NCBI RefSeq assembly: GCF_016428915.1
Contig: NZ_JAELTP010000012.1
Coordinates: forward strand, 22,062 to 86,061
DNA length: 64,000 nt
Source of the DNA: Pandoraea sp. ASV26
Lineage (GTDB): Bacteria; Pseudomonadota; Gammaproteobacteria; Burkholderiales; Burkholderiaceae
Direction of reading: 5' to 3'
Within the stretch, counting starts at the first letter, position 1. Every line of letters begins with the position of its first letter. Positions 37,723 through 47,834 of the stretch are shown in pieces. Below the pieces are notes generated by a model. It saw only the letters and a program-made list of their open reading frames with translations. It was not told the origin of the DNA and did not search any database. The translations under genes were made by a program, and so were the position numbers.

Positions 37723-39126
37723 TCACGCTGCGACGTCCCTTCGCACTTGTTCAGCGTCGTCGAACGCCTCGGGATACCGGTCGGTGTAGAAACGCTCGAC
37801 ACCCTCACCTGAGCCTGTCTCGCCAAGCAGCCGCCACGGCTCACTGGCAAGACACGCTGACAATGCGGCGATACCGACCAAGCCGGCATACAACCCCCAT
37901 CGTCCGTCCATCGTGTCGGCGTCATACGAGACACCGTACAGCGCGAACGACAGCATGCTCGCCACCTGCGTCGTCAACAGCGTTGCACTGGCGACCCTGA
38001 TGCGTACGGACGATGGCATCGCAATCACACGCCGGTCAATGCCGTTCATCGACAGACAGGCGCCGAAGATTCCTGTTGCAATCAAACCCGTACCGAGCAG
38101 GACGGCGGTGTCCGCGACCGTTGCCACTGCGAGGCTAATACCGAGCGCCGCCCAAATGGCGACGTAACCCAGCCTGCGTTGCAGTGTGCGCGAGAGGATC
38201 GGGTGAAAAATGACAACGCCCGCCATCGAGCCGATGACGAATCCCCCAATCAGCCACCCCACCTGCGAGGCCGGGAGTGCTGCCTGTCGCATGAGTTGAG
38301 GAATCAGCAGCGGAACGATCCCCGCCGTCGCAACACCGAGCAACATGTCGCACAGCGTGAAGAATCGTTCCGCTGGCAGCCGTATTTTCAATGCGAAGCC
38401 AGCGAATGCGCGACGAAACCATGGGCTTGCGGCGGGAGGCGGCCACGCCCCGGCCTGATTCGACGGTGGGGGTAGTGGCAGTCGCAGCAGTAGCGGTAGC
38501 ACACAACATCCAAGCGCCGCGACACACCACAGCGCGTATTGCTGAGTACAGAGTAGTAATGCCACGCCGGCCAACAATGGGCCGCTGATACGACCGAGAT
38601 TGACCGTGACGCGCTTCAGGCGAAACGCGTCAAGCACGCGGGCGGCTTCGACCGTTTCCGCAGGATAGACGCCGAGCAGTGGTTGTATGACCGCGAAGGC
38701 GGCGACGGCAACCATGTCGTTCAGTATCCAGAAAGTGACGCTTTGCGTTGCGGCCTCGACGACCAGCCGCGACATGCCGGATAGCACGAGGATCACGCAC
38801 GCCCATTGCATGACTCGCCCGCGTGACAAACGCTCGGTCCACGAAGCGGCCACCGGCAGTGCGATGACGGCGCACGCGGCGAGCGCAATCTCATAGGCCA
38901 CGACGCCTGCCGTGCCGAACCGACCGAGCAACACGATGGGCACCATCGCGTTCCACATGCCGAGATAGGCCGCAAGAAGCCAGTCCAACGACAGATAAAC
39001 GAAGAGTGGAGACACGGTGCGAGCGGAGAGAGGCCGAGAGAGGCCGAGAGAGGCCGAGAGAGGCCGAGAGACGCTGAGAGAAGCCGAGAATAGCAACCAC
39101 GACCGAACGTCGATCGTGGCAACCAT
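37723..39126 (-). CDS. MFS-type transporter with repeat-bearing N-terminus
   Basis: About 467 residues with eleven to twelve hydrophobic helices, beginning SPLFVYLSLDWLLAAYLGMWNAMVPIVLLG. A major-facilitator-type exporter; substrate unknown. Before the first helix lies Ser/Leu-rich sequence (SLSVSRPLSASLGLSRPLSA) encoded by four perfect and three degenerate copies of a 10-bp tandem repeat (39021-39090). The unit is not a multiple of three, so copy-number change would shift the frame. ATG 39126 has AAGG ten bases upstream. A GTG at 39015, beyond the repeat, could give a repeat-independent protein but has no ribosome site. Confidence 0.8.
   Translation of the reverse strand: MVATIDVRSWLLFSASLSVSRPLSASLGLSRPLSARTVSPLFVYLSLDWLLAAYLGMWNAMVPIVLLGRFGTAGVVAYEIALAACAVIALPVAASWTERLSRGRVMQWACVILVLSGMSRLVVEAATQSVTFWILNDMVAVAAFAVIQPLLGVYPAETVEAARVLDAFRLKRVTVNLGRISGPLLAGVALLLCTQQYALWCVAALGCCVLPLLLRLPLPPPSNQAGAWPPPAASPWFRRAFAGFALKIRLPAERFFTLCDMLLGVATAGIVPLLIPQLMRQAALPASQVGWLIGGFVIGSMAGVVIFHPILSRTLQRRLGYVAIWAALGISLAVATVADTAVLLGTGLIATGIFGACLSMNGIDRRVIAMPSSVRIRVASATLLTTQVASMLSFALYGVSYDADTMDGRWGLYAGLVGIAALSACLASEPWRLLGETGSGEGVERFYTDRYPEAFDDAEQVRRDVAA
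39021..39090. repeat. 10-bp tandem repeat at the start of the MFS gene
   Basis: Four perfect copies of AGGCCGAGAG (39031-39070) flanked by GAGCGGAGAG on the left and ACGCTGAGAG, AAGCCGAGAA on the right. Inside the 5' coding part of the minus-strand transporter gene. Confidence 0.93.
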
Positions 39127-39273
39127 GGGGCAAGCCTTAGCGAGCGGCTACGACATTACGAAATGACGAAATGCGCAACGGTGACGTGGGCATCGAAAGC
39201 GGCACCCAACACGTCGAAACGACAGATTCTCTTATGGCCGGCAGCATGTACGTAACTACGCAGCACTCGACGC

Positions 39274-40866
39274 TCACCCAAACTGCTTGTTGAAGTCCTT
39301 CTCGTCTTCTTTGTCTTCCCGGTAGCGACGTTGGAACTCGTGCAGTCGGGCGTCGATGGTCGACATTTCGTAGAAGTCGGCGTCGCCCGCCTCGCGCGCG
39401 AGTTTCAGCTGACTGACGGCGGCCATCCACTGGCCTTGCAACGCGTACTGCTCCGCCAACGCGGCGTGCTGACGTGCTCGCTTGCCATCCGCCGCCCACG
39501 CCCCCGCCAGTGCGCGCCACCACACCGGCTCGCTGCGATAGCGCTCGACCTGCGAGCGCAGGAATTTCGTGGCTTCGGGAATCCGATGGCTCGCGACCAG
39601 GGCATCGGCATAAGCCATGTCGGCCGCCTGCGAAAGCGGGAACGCTGCGCGCGCCTCGGCGGCCAAGCGCAACGCTTCCTCCGTGCGGCCCGACAAGCGC
39701 GCAATGTCTGAGGCCAATACCGCCAGACTCGGCGTGCCCGGCCCCGTGCCCCCGAAAGCCGCGCGCGACTTCTCCAGCGCCTCGCGCGCCGGCTCCAGGC
39801 GATTCTGCTTGAACTCCGCCAGCGCCACGGCGTACCACGCGGCCGCCACGCTCGGCGCCGTCTGTGTGCGGATATCCGTGCGCTGCGCGGCGGCAATGGC
39901 CGCGAAATCGCTCGCTGACTTCTGCTGCAAGACGAGCGAACGCGCACGCACAAACACATACTCCGGCGACTGCTCCGGCTGACGATAGCCCGCGTTGCGC
40001 GAACGATTGAGCATGTCGGCAATGCGATCCGTCGTGAGCGGGTGAGTCCGCACATATTCGGGCACACCGGCTTCGTTGATGGCCTCCGCACGCTGCAAAC
40101 GCTCGAAGAAAGTCGGCATCGCGTAGGTGTCGAACCCCGCCGCCTGAAGCAACTGGAAACCCACGCGGTCAGCTTCACGTTCCGCATCGCGTGAAAACCG
40201 CAGTTGCCGGTCCACTGCCAGCCCCTGCCCGCCCATTACGATCCCCATGCCGAGGTCCGAACTGCGTGCGCCAATCCCGGCAAGCAGGCCGAGCAGCAGG
40301 CCGCCGAGGGCAATCCACGAGTTCTGGGACTGCTGGCCGAGCATCCGCGCGATGTGATGCTGCAAAACGTGCCCCGTCTCGTGTCCGACGACCGACGCCA
40401 GTTCCGACTCGGTGCGCGTCGTGACGATCAGTCCCGTGTTGATACCGATGAAGCCGCCCGGCAACGAGAAGGCGTTGACCGCGGGATCTCGCACAACGAA
40501 GAATTCGAAGCTCTGGCTGGCATCGAGCCCGACTTTGCGCGTGGCCGACACGAGCTTGCTGCCCAGCGCGTTGATGTAGTCGGAGAGCAGCAAGTCGGAC
40601 AGGTAATCCGGATCGGCGCGAATCTCGCGCATCACACGCTCGCCCAGCTTGCGCTCCATCGCAGGCGACAGGTCGGCAGCCGAACTCTGACCGAGCGTAG
40701 GCAGCGACTGGGCGGCGGCCTGCGTCGGAACGACTGCCGCGGCGAACGTCGTCGCGGTCATGACAGGGAGCATTGCCCACGCGAAAATGCGTCGCCAGCG
40801 AGCGAATCCGCTCGTGCGACGGGTCGACTGACGTGCACGCTTGCCCATGACAGTCATACGCATCAT
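39274..40866 (-). CDS. BepA-like M48 metalloprotease with TPR repeats
   Basis: 530-residue periplasmic outer-membrane quality-control protease and chaperone. A signal sequence ends around PTQAAAQ. The zinc motif is GHETGHVLQHH (His162, Glu163, His166), with the third ligand in SRDAEREADRVGFQLL. Helical repeats after residue 330 (AWYAVALAEFKQNRLEPAREALE, MAYADALVASHRIPEATKFL) form a TPR-like domain. BepA helps assemble or degrade LptD and other beta-barrel proteins. Several ATGs lie at the start (40866, 40863, 40857, 40848) and none has a strong ribosome site. Confidence 0.92.
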   Translation of the reverse strand: MMRMTVMGKRARQSTRRTSGFARWRRIFAWAMLPVMTATTFAAAVVPTQAAAQSLPTLGQSSAADLSPAMERKLGERVMREIRADPDYLSDLLLSDYINALGSKLVSATRKVGLDASQSFEFFVVRDPAVNAFSLPGGFIGINTGLIVTTRTESELASVVGHETGHVLQHHIARMLGQQSQNSWIALGGLLLGLLAGIGARSSDLGMGIVMGGQGLAVDRQLRFSRDAEREADRVGFQLLQAAGFDTYAMPTFFERLQRAEAINEAGVPEYVRTHPLTTDRIADMLNRSRNAGYRQPEQSPEYVFVRARSLVLQQKSASDFAAIAAAQRTDIRTQTAPSVAAAWYAVALAEFKQNRLEPAREALEKSRAAFGGTGPGTPSLAVLASDIARLSGRTEEALRLAAEARAAFPLSQAADMAYADALVASHRIPEATKFLRSQVERYRSEPVWWRALAGAWAADGKRARQHAALAEQYALQGQWMAAVSQLKLAREAGDADFYEMSTIDARLHEFQRRYREDKEDEKDFNKQFG

Positions 40867-41181
40867 GAGTTGCGAGAGGAGAACGGGCGAAGCGCGGGAA
40901 TCATGCGAGACATGCCGATTGAGGCGCAGAACGAACGTGACGAACGCGTCATGGAAATGGGCGCCGCGTGGCGCTGATCATTCGGGGCTGCTGCTATGAT
41001 AGCAGCCAGACGCGGACGTTCCGTCGCAGCGCCTGAACGTCCAAAATACAGACGAATCACAGGCAATTTACGGACGAGTAACGGACAAGCCAAAGACAAT
41101 ACTCCGCCGAATTCACGCTCGCGACCGGCGCAATCGCCCCTCGTGCCAGACCTTTCGCAACACCTTCTCAGCATTCGACTC
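40867..41181. other. Divergent region, bepA / moaC, with a 19-bp palindrome
   Basis: The main feature is GGCTGCTAT-G-ATAGCAGCC at 40986-41004, a perfect palindrome with a one-base centre that includes a TATGAT hexamer usable as a -10. It could be an operator or the start of a transcript hairpin. It lies 178 bases before moaC. Nothing else is evident. Confidence 0.55.
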
Positions 41182-41661
41182 ATGGCAGAACTCACCCATT
41201 TCGACACCGCCGGACAGGCCCACATGGTTGACGTCGGCGGCAAGGACAGCACGCATCGCATCGCGGTCGCGCGCGGCACCATTCTGATGAAGCCGGAAAC
41301 GCTGGCGCTGATTCGCACCGGCTCGGCGAAAAAGGGCGACGTGCTGGGCATCGCCCGCATCGCCGCCATTCAGGGCGCGAAGCGAACGTCCGATCTGATT
41401 CCGCTGTGCCATCCGCTGGCACTCACGCGCGTGACGGTGGAGTTTCTGGTCGATGACGGCGCAAACGCCGTGCATTGCCGCGCGCAGGTCGAAACCATCG
41501 GCCGCACGGGCGTCGAGATGGAAGCCCTCACCGCCGTTCAGGTCGGTCTGCTGACGATCTATGACATGTGCAAGGCCGTCGACCGCGGCATGACCATGAC
41601 CGACGTGCGCGTGCTGGAAAAGCATGGTGGCAAGTCGGGAGACTGGGTGGCGCAGGCGTGA
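41182..41661 (+). CDS. moaC: Cyclic pyranopterin monophosphate synthase MoaC
   Basis: Second enzyme of molybdenum cofactor synthesis, turning 3',8-cyclo-7,8-dihydro-GTP into cPMP. Conserved segments: [68 protein letters not shown] and [11 protein letters not shown]. 159 residues, typical. ATG 41182 starts the conserved [18 protein letters not shown]; in-frame codons upstream are not conserved-looking. Stand-alone here, but it fits the molybdenum genes at 5.6-13.3 kb. Confidence 0.96.
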   Translation: MAELTHFDTAGQAHMVDVGGKDSTHRIAVARGTILMKPETLALIRTGSAKKGDVLGIARIAAIQGAKRTSDLIPLCHPLALTRVTVEFLVDDGANAVHCRAQVETIGRTGVEMEALTAVQVGLLTIYDMCKAVDRGMTMTDVRVLEKHGGKSGDWVAQA

Positions 41662-41711
41662 GGCCGCAGCAGGGACGGCAAGGGCGGCGCGAGCGATAGC
41701 GCGTCAGGTCG

Positions 41712-42593
41712 CTAAGTCCGCGACGCCGTCCACTGCACAGCGAGAATGCTCGCGAACACCATCGCGAGCCCAACGAACGCAAAGCCCTTGATCGCCTGTC
41801 CCAGCAGCACCCAGCCCAGCACCACAGCGGTCAACGGACTCAGCAGCCCGAGCGACGACACCGCCACCGGCGCCAGACGCGCGATGCCGCGAAACCACAA
41901 CGCGTAAGCCAGCAACGCCCCCGCGAGCGACAGATATAGATAGCCCAACGTCTGCCACATCGTGAGCGCGGGCAGCGGTGCGTCGGCCAGCCAGGCCAGG
42001 GGCACGAGCATCGATCCGCCCAGCAGCAACTGCCATCCCGTAAGCGCGAGCACCGGCATGTTCAGACGCCACCGGCGCGTGAGATAGGTACCCGTCGCCA
42101 TACTCGCCGCCCCCGCCAGCGCCGCCAGAATGCCGACCGGCTCGAACACCGTGCCCGGCGATAACAACAAAACGCCCATCCCGACAACGCCCACGACAGC
42201 CGCCCAAGCCGTCGCCGCCAGCGGACGCCGCTGCTCTAGACCCCACGCCAACCCCATCACCAACAACGGCTGAATGGCACCGACCACCGCCGCCAATCCG
42301 CCCGGCAAGCGATAGGCCGCCACAAACAGCAGCGCCTGAAACGCGCCGATGTTCAGCGCCGAGAGCACCAGCAACCGCCCCCAATCGCGACGTGCAGGCC
42401 AACGTCGTGCGTAGAGCAACAGCAACAGACCCGACGGCAGCACACGAATCAGCGCCGCCGTAAACGGCCGATCCGGCGGCAACAACTGCGTCGTCACGAT
42501 ATAAGTCGAGCCCCAGATCATCGGCGCCAGTGCCGTGAGACATGCGTCCGCCCAACGCATGGGCAACGCGGAGGTCGTAGTGGTCATCGTCAT
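41712..42593 (-). CDS. EamA/DMT-family transporter
   Basis: 293 residues, ten hydrophobic helices in two EamA halves (TALAPMIWGSTYIVTTQLLPP and YLYLSLAGALLAYALWFRGI). Such proteins usually export amino acids, purines or toxic metabolites. The start codon directly abuts a TTATCTT-N6-AAGATAA palindrome, and a MarR-family gene is divergent, so repression by that regulator is likely. ATG 42587 is an alternative start. Confidence 0.9.
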   Translation of the reverse strand: MTMTTTTSALPMRWADACLTALAPMIWGSTYIVTTQLLPPDRPFTAALIRVLPSGLLLLLYARRWPARRDWGRLLVLSALNIGAFQALLFVAAYRLPGGLAAVVGAIQPLLVMGLAWGLEQRRPLAATAWAAVVGVVGMGVLLLSPGTVFEPVGILAALAGAASMATGTYLTRRWRLNMPVLALTGWQLLLGGSMLVPLAWLADAPLPALTMWQTLGYLYLSLAGALLAYALWFRGIARLAPVAVSSLGLLSPLTAVVLGWVLLGQAIKGFAFVGLAMVFASILAVQWTASRT

Positions 42594-42649
42594 TTATCTT
42601 CAATTCAAGATAAATTGGAGTTTGGTATCCTTTTGTCTTGATGTCAAGA
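42594..42649. promoter_or_regulatory. Two MarR-type palindromes between eamA and marR
   Basis: TTATCTT-N6-AAGATAA at 42594-42613 and TCTTGA-TG-TCAAGA at 42636-42649 share the TCTTG/CAAGA half-site type. The first touches the EamA start codon, the second lies 16 bases before the marR start, so both promoters could be controlled. Confidence 0.65.
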
Positions 42650-42664
42650 TAAGTGGAGTTACGC

Positions 42665-43237
42665 ATGGCAAACCGGCCAACGGGAAATCGCACGACGCGC
42701 AAGGCGACTGAGGTCGCACCGCCGAAGACTGTAGAAGCCAGCAGAGGGGATGCCGTCGACAGCATCCTCGCCCAATGGCATCGCGAGCGTCCCGATCTGG
42801 ATGTATCGCCGATGGGCGTGATTGGTCGCCTCAAGCGCTGCGCGGCGCTCGTTCAGCAGCAGCTCGACGCAACGTTCGCCGAGTTCGACATGAGTGGATG
42901 GGAATTCGACATGCTGGCGACGTTGCGCCGTTCAGGCGCGCCTTACCGGCTGGCGCCGACCGCCCTGTTTTCCACGTTGATGGTGACGTCGGGGACGATG
43001 ACGCATCGATTGCAGCGTCTGGAAGCGCGGGGCTGGATTGCCCGCGTGGCCAACCCGGACGACGCACGCAGCACGCTCGTGCAACTCACGCAGGCCGGAT
43101 TCGCGTTGATCGAGCGAGCCGTCGAGGCGCACGTCGCCAACGAGCATCGCATGCTGGCGCCGCTCCCGGCCGCGGCGCTCGCGCAGATCGAGTCCGGCTT
43201 GAGCGCGTGGTTGCGCGCGCTCGAAGCCGGGCGCTAA
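42665..43237 (+). CDS. MarR-family transcriptional regulator
   Basis: 190 residues. After a basic N-terminus comes the MarR winged helix: MSGWEFDMLATLRRSGAPYRLAPTAL, TLMVTSGTMTHRLQRLEARGWIARVANPDDARSTLVQLTQAG. MarR proteins bind palindromes as dimers and release on binding phenolic or other ligands. ATG 42665 has GGAG seven bases upstream; the GTG at 42653 overlaps that site. Likely target: its own promoter and the divergent EamA gene. Confidence 0.9.
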   Translation: MANRPTGNRTTRKATEVAPPKTVEASRGDAVDSILAQWHRERPDLDVSPMGVIGRLKRCAALVQQQLDATFAEFDMSGWEFDMLATLRRSGAPYRLAPTALFSTLMVTSGTMTHRLQRLEARGWIARVANPDDARSTLVQLTQAGFALIERAVEAHVANEHRMLAPLPAAALAQIESGLSAWLRALEAGR

Positions 43238-43239
43238 AA

Positions 43240-43264
43240 GCAAAACGGCCCGCAATGCGGGCCG
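43240..43264 (-). terminator. Rho-independent terminator of the MFS gene at 43285
   Basis: An 8-bp perfect stem CGGCCCGC / GCGGGCCG with an AAT loop, followed on the minus strand by TTTTGCTTTT. It lies just past the stop of the minus-strand MFS gene. Confidence 0.85.
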
Positions 43265-43284
43265 CTGCCTCACGTCACATCGAT

Positions 43285-44496
43285 TCAAGCCGCAGCAACG
43301 TTGCCAACGCGCTGACGGCGCGGCCAGAAGTACCATACCGCGCCCAGCACCTGAAGCACGATCAGCACCGTCCAGGCAGAGAAATGCGCCTGCGCACTGT
43401 GAGCGGCGTAAGTCCCGAGCATGGCCCCCACGCCCACCTGACAGAAGAAAATCAGCAGGAAGATGACGAGCGTGAGCGATGTATTCACGCGTCCGATCAG
43501 CGTGCCGTGGAAATGCTCCGCGAGCACGGCGTAGGACAGAATGCCCGTGCCGCCGAAAATCCCGTACGCAGCCCACAGCCAGACCGGCGCAATCGGTGCA
43601 CGCACCATCAGCAGCCACTGCACGACGACGAACAACACCATGCCCACGCCGGAAAACGCGAACACGCTCACGCCGCGACGTTCGAGCGAGCGTGCGGCCG
43701 CACCGAAAACGACGCTGCCGGCCATCATCGCGAGCCCCACGACCGATACCAGAGATGCCGCCTGCGCCTCCGACAACCCTTCCACGTCGCGCATGAACGG
43801 CGCCATCCACAGCGATTGCATCGCATAGAACACGCCCTGCGTGATGCCGGAGAGCGACGTCACCTTCCAGAACATGGCACTTCCCAACACCTGACGAACG
43901 CCCGTCAACGCTTCCGACAGCCCGCCTTGCGCGTGCGAGCCCGGCTTCTCGGGCGCACCGAACCACAGTGCCACCGACATGAAGACCGTCAGCGCCGCCA
44001 GTCCGAACGACACGATGCGCCAGTCCGTCAGCCCGAGCAGCCAGTTAAGCGGTGTGCCGACCACGACCCCGCCCATGCCGCCCACGGCCATCACCAGACC
44101 ATTGAGCAACGGCAGGCGCGCCACCGGAAACCATTGCGCCAGCGCCTTGAACGCACTGCCCAGACACACCGACACGCCCACCCCAATGAGCAGACGCCCC
44201 ACCATCAGCGCGCCAACGCCGTGCGCCAGACCGAACAGCGCGGCGCCCGCCGCCGCCAACAGCAGCACGAGCGACGCCACCCGGCGCGGACCGAATTTGT
44301 CGAGCAGAACGCCAGCCGGCAATTGCGCCCCGGCGAAACCCAGAAAATAAAGACTCGTCAGCAAGCCGAGATCGGCGGACGAGAGACCGAGTTCGCGCGT
44401 CATGAACGGCGCAAACCCAATGTTCACACCGCGGTACACGTATGAGACGAAGTATCCGCAGGCGAACAGCACGAAGATACGAAGTGCTTTCGACAT
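43285..44496 (-). CDS. MFS transporter
   Basis: 403 residues with twelve hydrophobic helices. The loop 2-3 signature of the family is present (GVLLDKFGPRRVASLVLLL), and the two halves show similar patterns (GAAARSLERRGVSVFAFSGVG). Start MSKALRIFVLFACGYFVSYVYRGVNIGFAP resembles sugar-phosphate or organic-anion antiporters, but the substrate cannot be named. A LysR regulator is divergent 104 bases away and is the probable controller. Confidence 0.9.
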   Translation of the reverse strand: MSKALRIFVLFACGYFVSYVYRGVNIGFAPFMTRELGLSSADLGLLTSLYFLGFAGAQLPAGVLLDKFGPRRVASLVLLLAAAGAALFGLAHGVGALMVGRLLIGVGVSVCLGSAFKALAQWFPVARLPLLNGLVMAVGGMGGVVVGTPLNWLLGLTDWRIVSFGLAALTVFMSVALWFGAPEKPGSHAQGGLSEALTGVRQVLGSAMFWKVTSLSGITQGVFYAMQSLWMAPFMRDVEGLSEAQAASLVSVVGLAMMAGSVVFGAAARSLERRGVSVFAFSGVGMVLFVVVQWLLMVRAPIAPVWLWAAYGIFGGTGILSYAVLAEHFHGTLIGRVNTSLTLVIFLLIFFCQVGVGAMLGTYAAHSAQAHFSAWTVLIVLQVLGAVWYFWPRRQRVGNVAAA

Positions 44497-44599
44497 GAAG
44501 CCCTGCCCTGGTCAATTGCTTGGGTAGGGATTGTCGGCGCAACGGCGTGGCGAAGCCAACGAAACCTTTGCGCGCGCATTGTGAGTAGAATTTGACATC

Positions 44600-45562
44600 A
44601 TGTTCCAGCACCTGCCTCCCCTCCAATCACTGCGTGCGCTTGAAGCGGCCGCCCGTCACCGTAGTTTTACGCGTGCGGCGGAGGAATTGAATTTGACGCA
44701 CAGTGCGGTGAGCCACCACATGCGCTCACTCGAGCAACAGCTCGGCACGGCGCTGTTCCGCCGCGTGGGCGCCCGGATGATTCCGACCAGCGTCGGGGCG
44801 CGTCTGGCCGAGCGGGTTCGCATCGGCATGTCGGAACTCGACGAGGCGATCACCGAAGCGCGTGCGGGCACGGCGCCTGGGGCGTTGCCTGCCACGGTGC
44901 GTCTGGAAATCAGCGTGATGACCGATCTTGCGGCGCAATGGCTGATTCCCCGGCTGAATCGCTTTAGCGAGCAGCATCCCGGCATCGATCTGATGGTGCG
45001 GATTCACGCCGATATCGCCGCCCCCGACCCGTATTCGGTCGACGTCGGCATCTGGCATCAACGAGTGGAGGAGACGGGATTCGTCACGCGCAAACTGCTC
45101 GACGACTACGTGATCGCCGTGTGCCGCCCCGATCTGATCGCGCGCATACCGGGGTTCACGATTGCGGATACGGACAAACTGCCGATGCTGCGCTTCGCCC
45201 ATCGATCGTGGCGAGATTGGCAAGTCGCCGCCGGTTTGCCGCCGCACGAGCCCACGCGGGGGCCGATTTTCGACGATTCCGGGTTGCTCCTGCGCGCGGC
45301 GATTGCCGGACAGGGCGTAGCCACGACACGCAGCTTGCTCGTGCGCGATGCGCTCGCGTCAGGCGAGTTGGTACAGATCGGCGATGCGCGCATTCCACCG
45401 AGCCTCGAATATCACGTGAATTGGCGGGAAAATCATCCGCGCGAACGTGCCATTCACGCATTCTGGCAGTGGATGCAAGATGAGATCGCGGCCACGACAC
45501 CGCTCATCACACCGCGTGTGCGCAGCGGCAACAGTGGCAACAGCGGCATTCCGCCAGCTTAG
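44600..45562 (+). CDS. LysR-family transcriptional regulator (GcvA-like)
   Basis: 320 residues. The N-terminal winged helix is typical of the GcvA branch: LPPLQSLRALEAAARHRSFTRAAEELNLTHSAVSHHMRSLEQQLGTALFRR. A periplasmic-binding-like effector domain follows (residues ~95-300). It is transcribed away from the MFS gene; LysR proteins usually activate such a divergent neighbour in response to the substrate or an intermediate. The last residues are Gly/Asn/Ser repeats (RSGNSGNSGIPPA). Confidence 0.92.
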   Translation: MFQHLPPLQSLRALEAAARHRSFTRAAEELNLTHSAVSHHMRSLEQQLGTALFRRVGARMIPTSVGARLAERVRIGMSELDEAITEARAGTAPGALPATVRLEISVMTDLAAQWLIPRLNRFSEQHPGIDLMVRIHADIAAPDPYSVDVGIWHQRVEETGFVTRKLLDDYVIAVCRPDLIARIPGFTIADTDKLPMLRFAHRSWRDWQVAAGLPPHEPTRGPIFDDSGLLLRAAIAGQGVATTRSLLVRDALASGELVQIGDARIPPSLEYHVNWRENHPRERAIHAFWQWMQDEIAATTPLITPRVRSGNSGNSGIPPA

Positions 45563-45590
45563 CCATAAACTCGGCCACAGATTCCGCCAT

Positions 45591-45631
45591 AAAAAAACGG
45601 CAACGAATTCCGGAGAACTCGTTGCCGTTTT
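45591..45631. terminator. Bidirectional terminator between lysR and groEL
   Basis: A 13-bp stem AAAACGGCAACGA / TCGTTGCCGTTTT. On the minus strand it ends in a run of T, about 110 bases after groEL; on the plus strand it ends GTTTTGG after the LysR gene. Confidence 0.85.
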
Positions 45632-45743
45632 GGTGCGGGCTTCAATTGCAGAATCAAAGCTTGCGCTGCATTCCGCTGTGAAGCCCGGCGACTCGGCAGG
45701 CGGGGTGCCTTGCGGCGCCCCGTCATGCAGTCTCTTGCGAGAC

Positions 45744-47411
<1,668 letters not shown>

Positions 47412-47439
47412 TTACGTAAGATGTCTGGGGGAGACAGAC

Positions 47440-47730
47440 TTAGGCGGCCACGACGGCCATGATGTCTTCTTCGCGCATGACCAGCAGTTCCTGGCCATCG
47501 ACCTTCACAGCCTGGCCGGCGTACTTGCCGAACAGAACACGGTCGCCCACCTTCACGTCGAGTGCGATCAACTTGCCTTGATCATCGCGCTTGCCCGGGC
47601 CGACAGCCAGGATCTCACCCTGATCCGGCTTTTCAGCGGCGGCGTCAGGGATCACGATGCCCGATGCGGTCTTCGTTTCGTTGTCCAGGCGCTTGACAAT
47701 AACGCGGTCATGCAAGGGACGAAGGTTCAT
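47440..47730 (-). CDS. groS: Co-chaperonin GroES
   Basis: 96-residue lid of the GroEL chamber. Begins [25 protein letters not shown] (mobile loop in that segment) and ends [21 protein letters not shown] sequence typical of the family. A CIRCE element lies about 80 bases upstream, so heat control through HrcA is expected. Confidence 0.98.
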   Translation of the reverse strand: MNLRPLHDRVIVKRLDNETKTASGIVIPDAAAEKPDQGEILAVGPGKRDDQGKLIALDVKVGDRVLFGKYAGQAVKVDGQELLVMREEDIMAVVAA

Positions 47731-47770
47731 TACAAGCTCCTCTTTCTCTCAAGTGAGATCGTCAAAACTC

Positions 47771-47790
47771 ATATGCAATGATTTGCATAT
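47771..47790. promoter_or_regulatory. Palindrome in the groES leader
   Basis: ATATGCAA-TGAT-TTGCATAT, perfect 8-bp arms, between the CIRCE element and groES. In the transcript it would form a hairpin in the 5' leader, or it could be a second operator. Not part of the standard CIRCE layout. Confidence 0.5.
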
Positions 47791-47807
47791 GTGGTGAATT
47801 CATGGCG

Positions 47808-47834
47808 TTAGCACTCTGCGCCAACGAGTGCTAA
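47808..47834. promoter_or_regulatory. CIRCE element (HrcA operator)
   Basis: TTAGCACTC-N9-GAGTGCTAA, an exact match to the CIRCE consensus, in front of groES-groEL. HrcA binds this repeat and represses chaperonin genes until heat shock. Confidence 0.97.

Noticed and set aside
39137..39838. Minus-strand frame of 233 codons overlapping the BepA gene end
   Set aside because: Lies in another frame of the BepA gene and has Gly/Arg-rich shadow composition.
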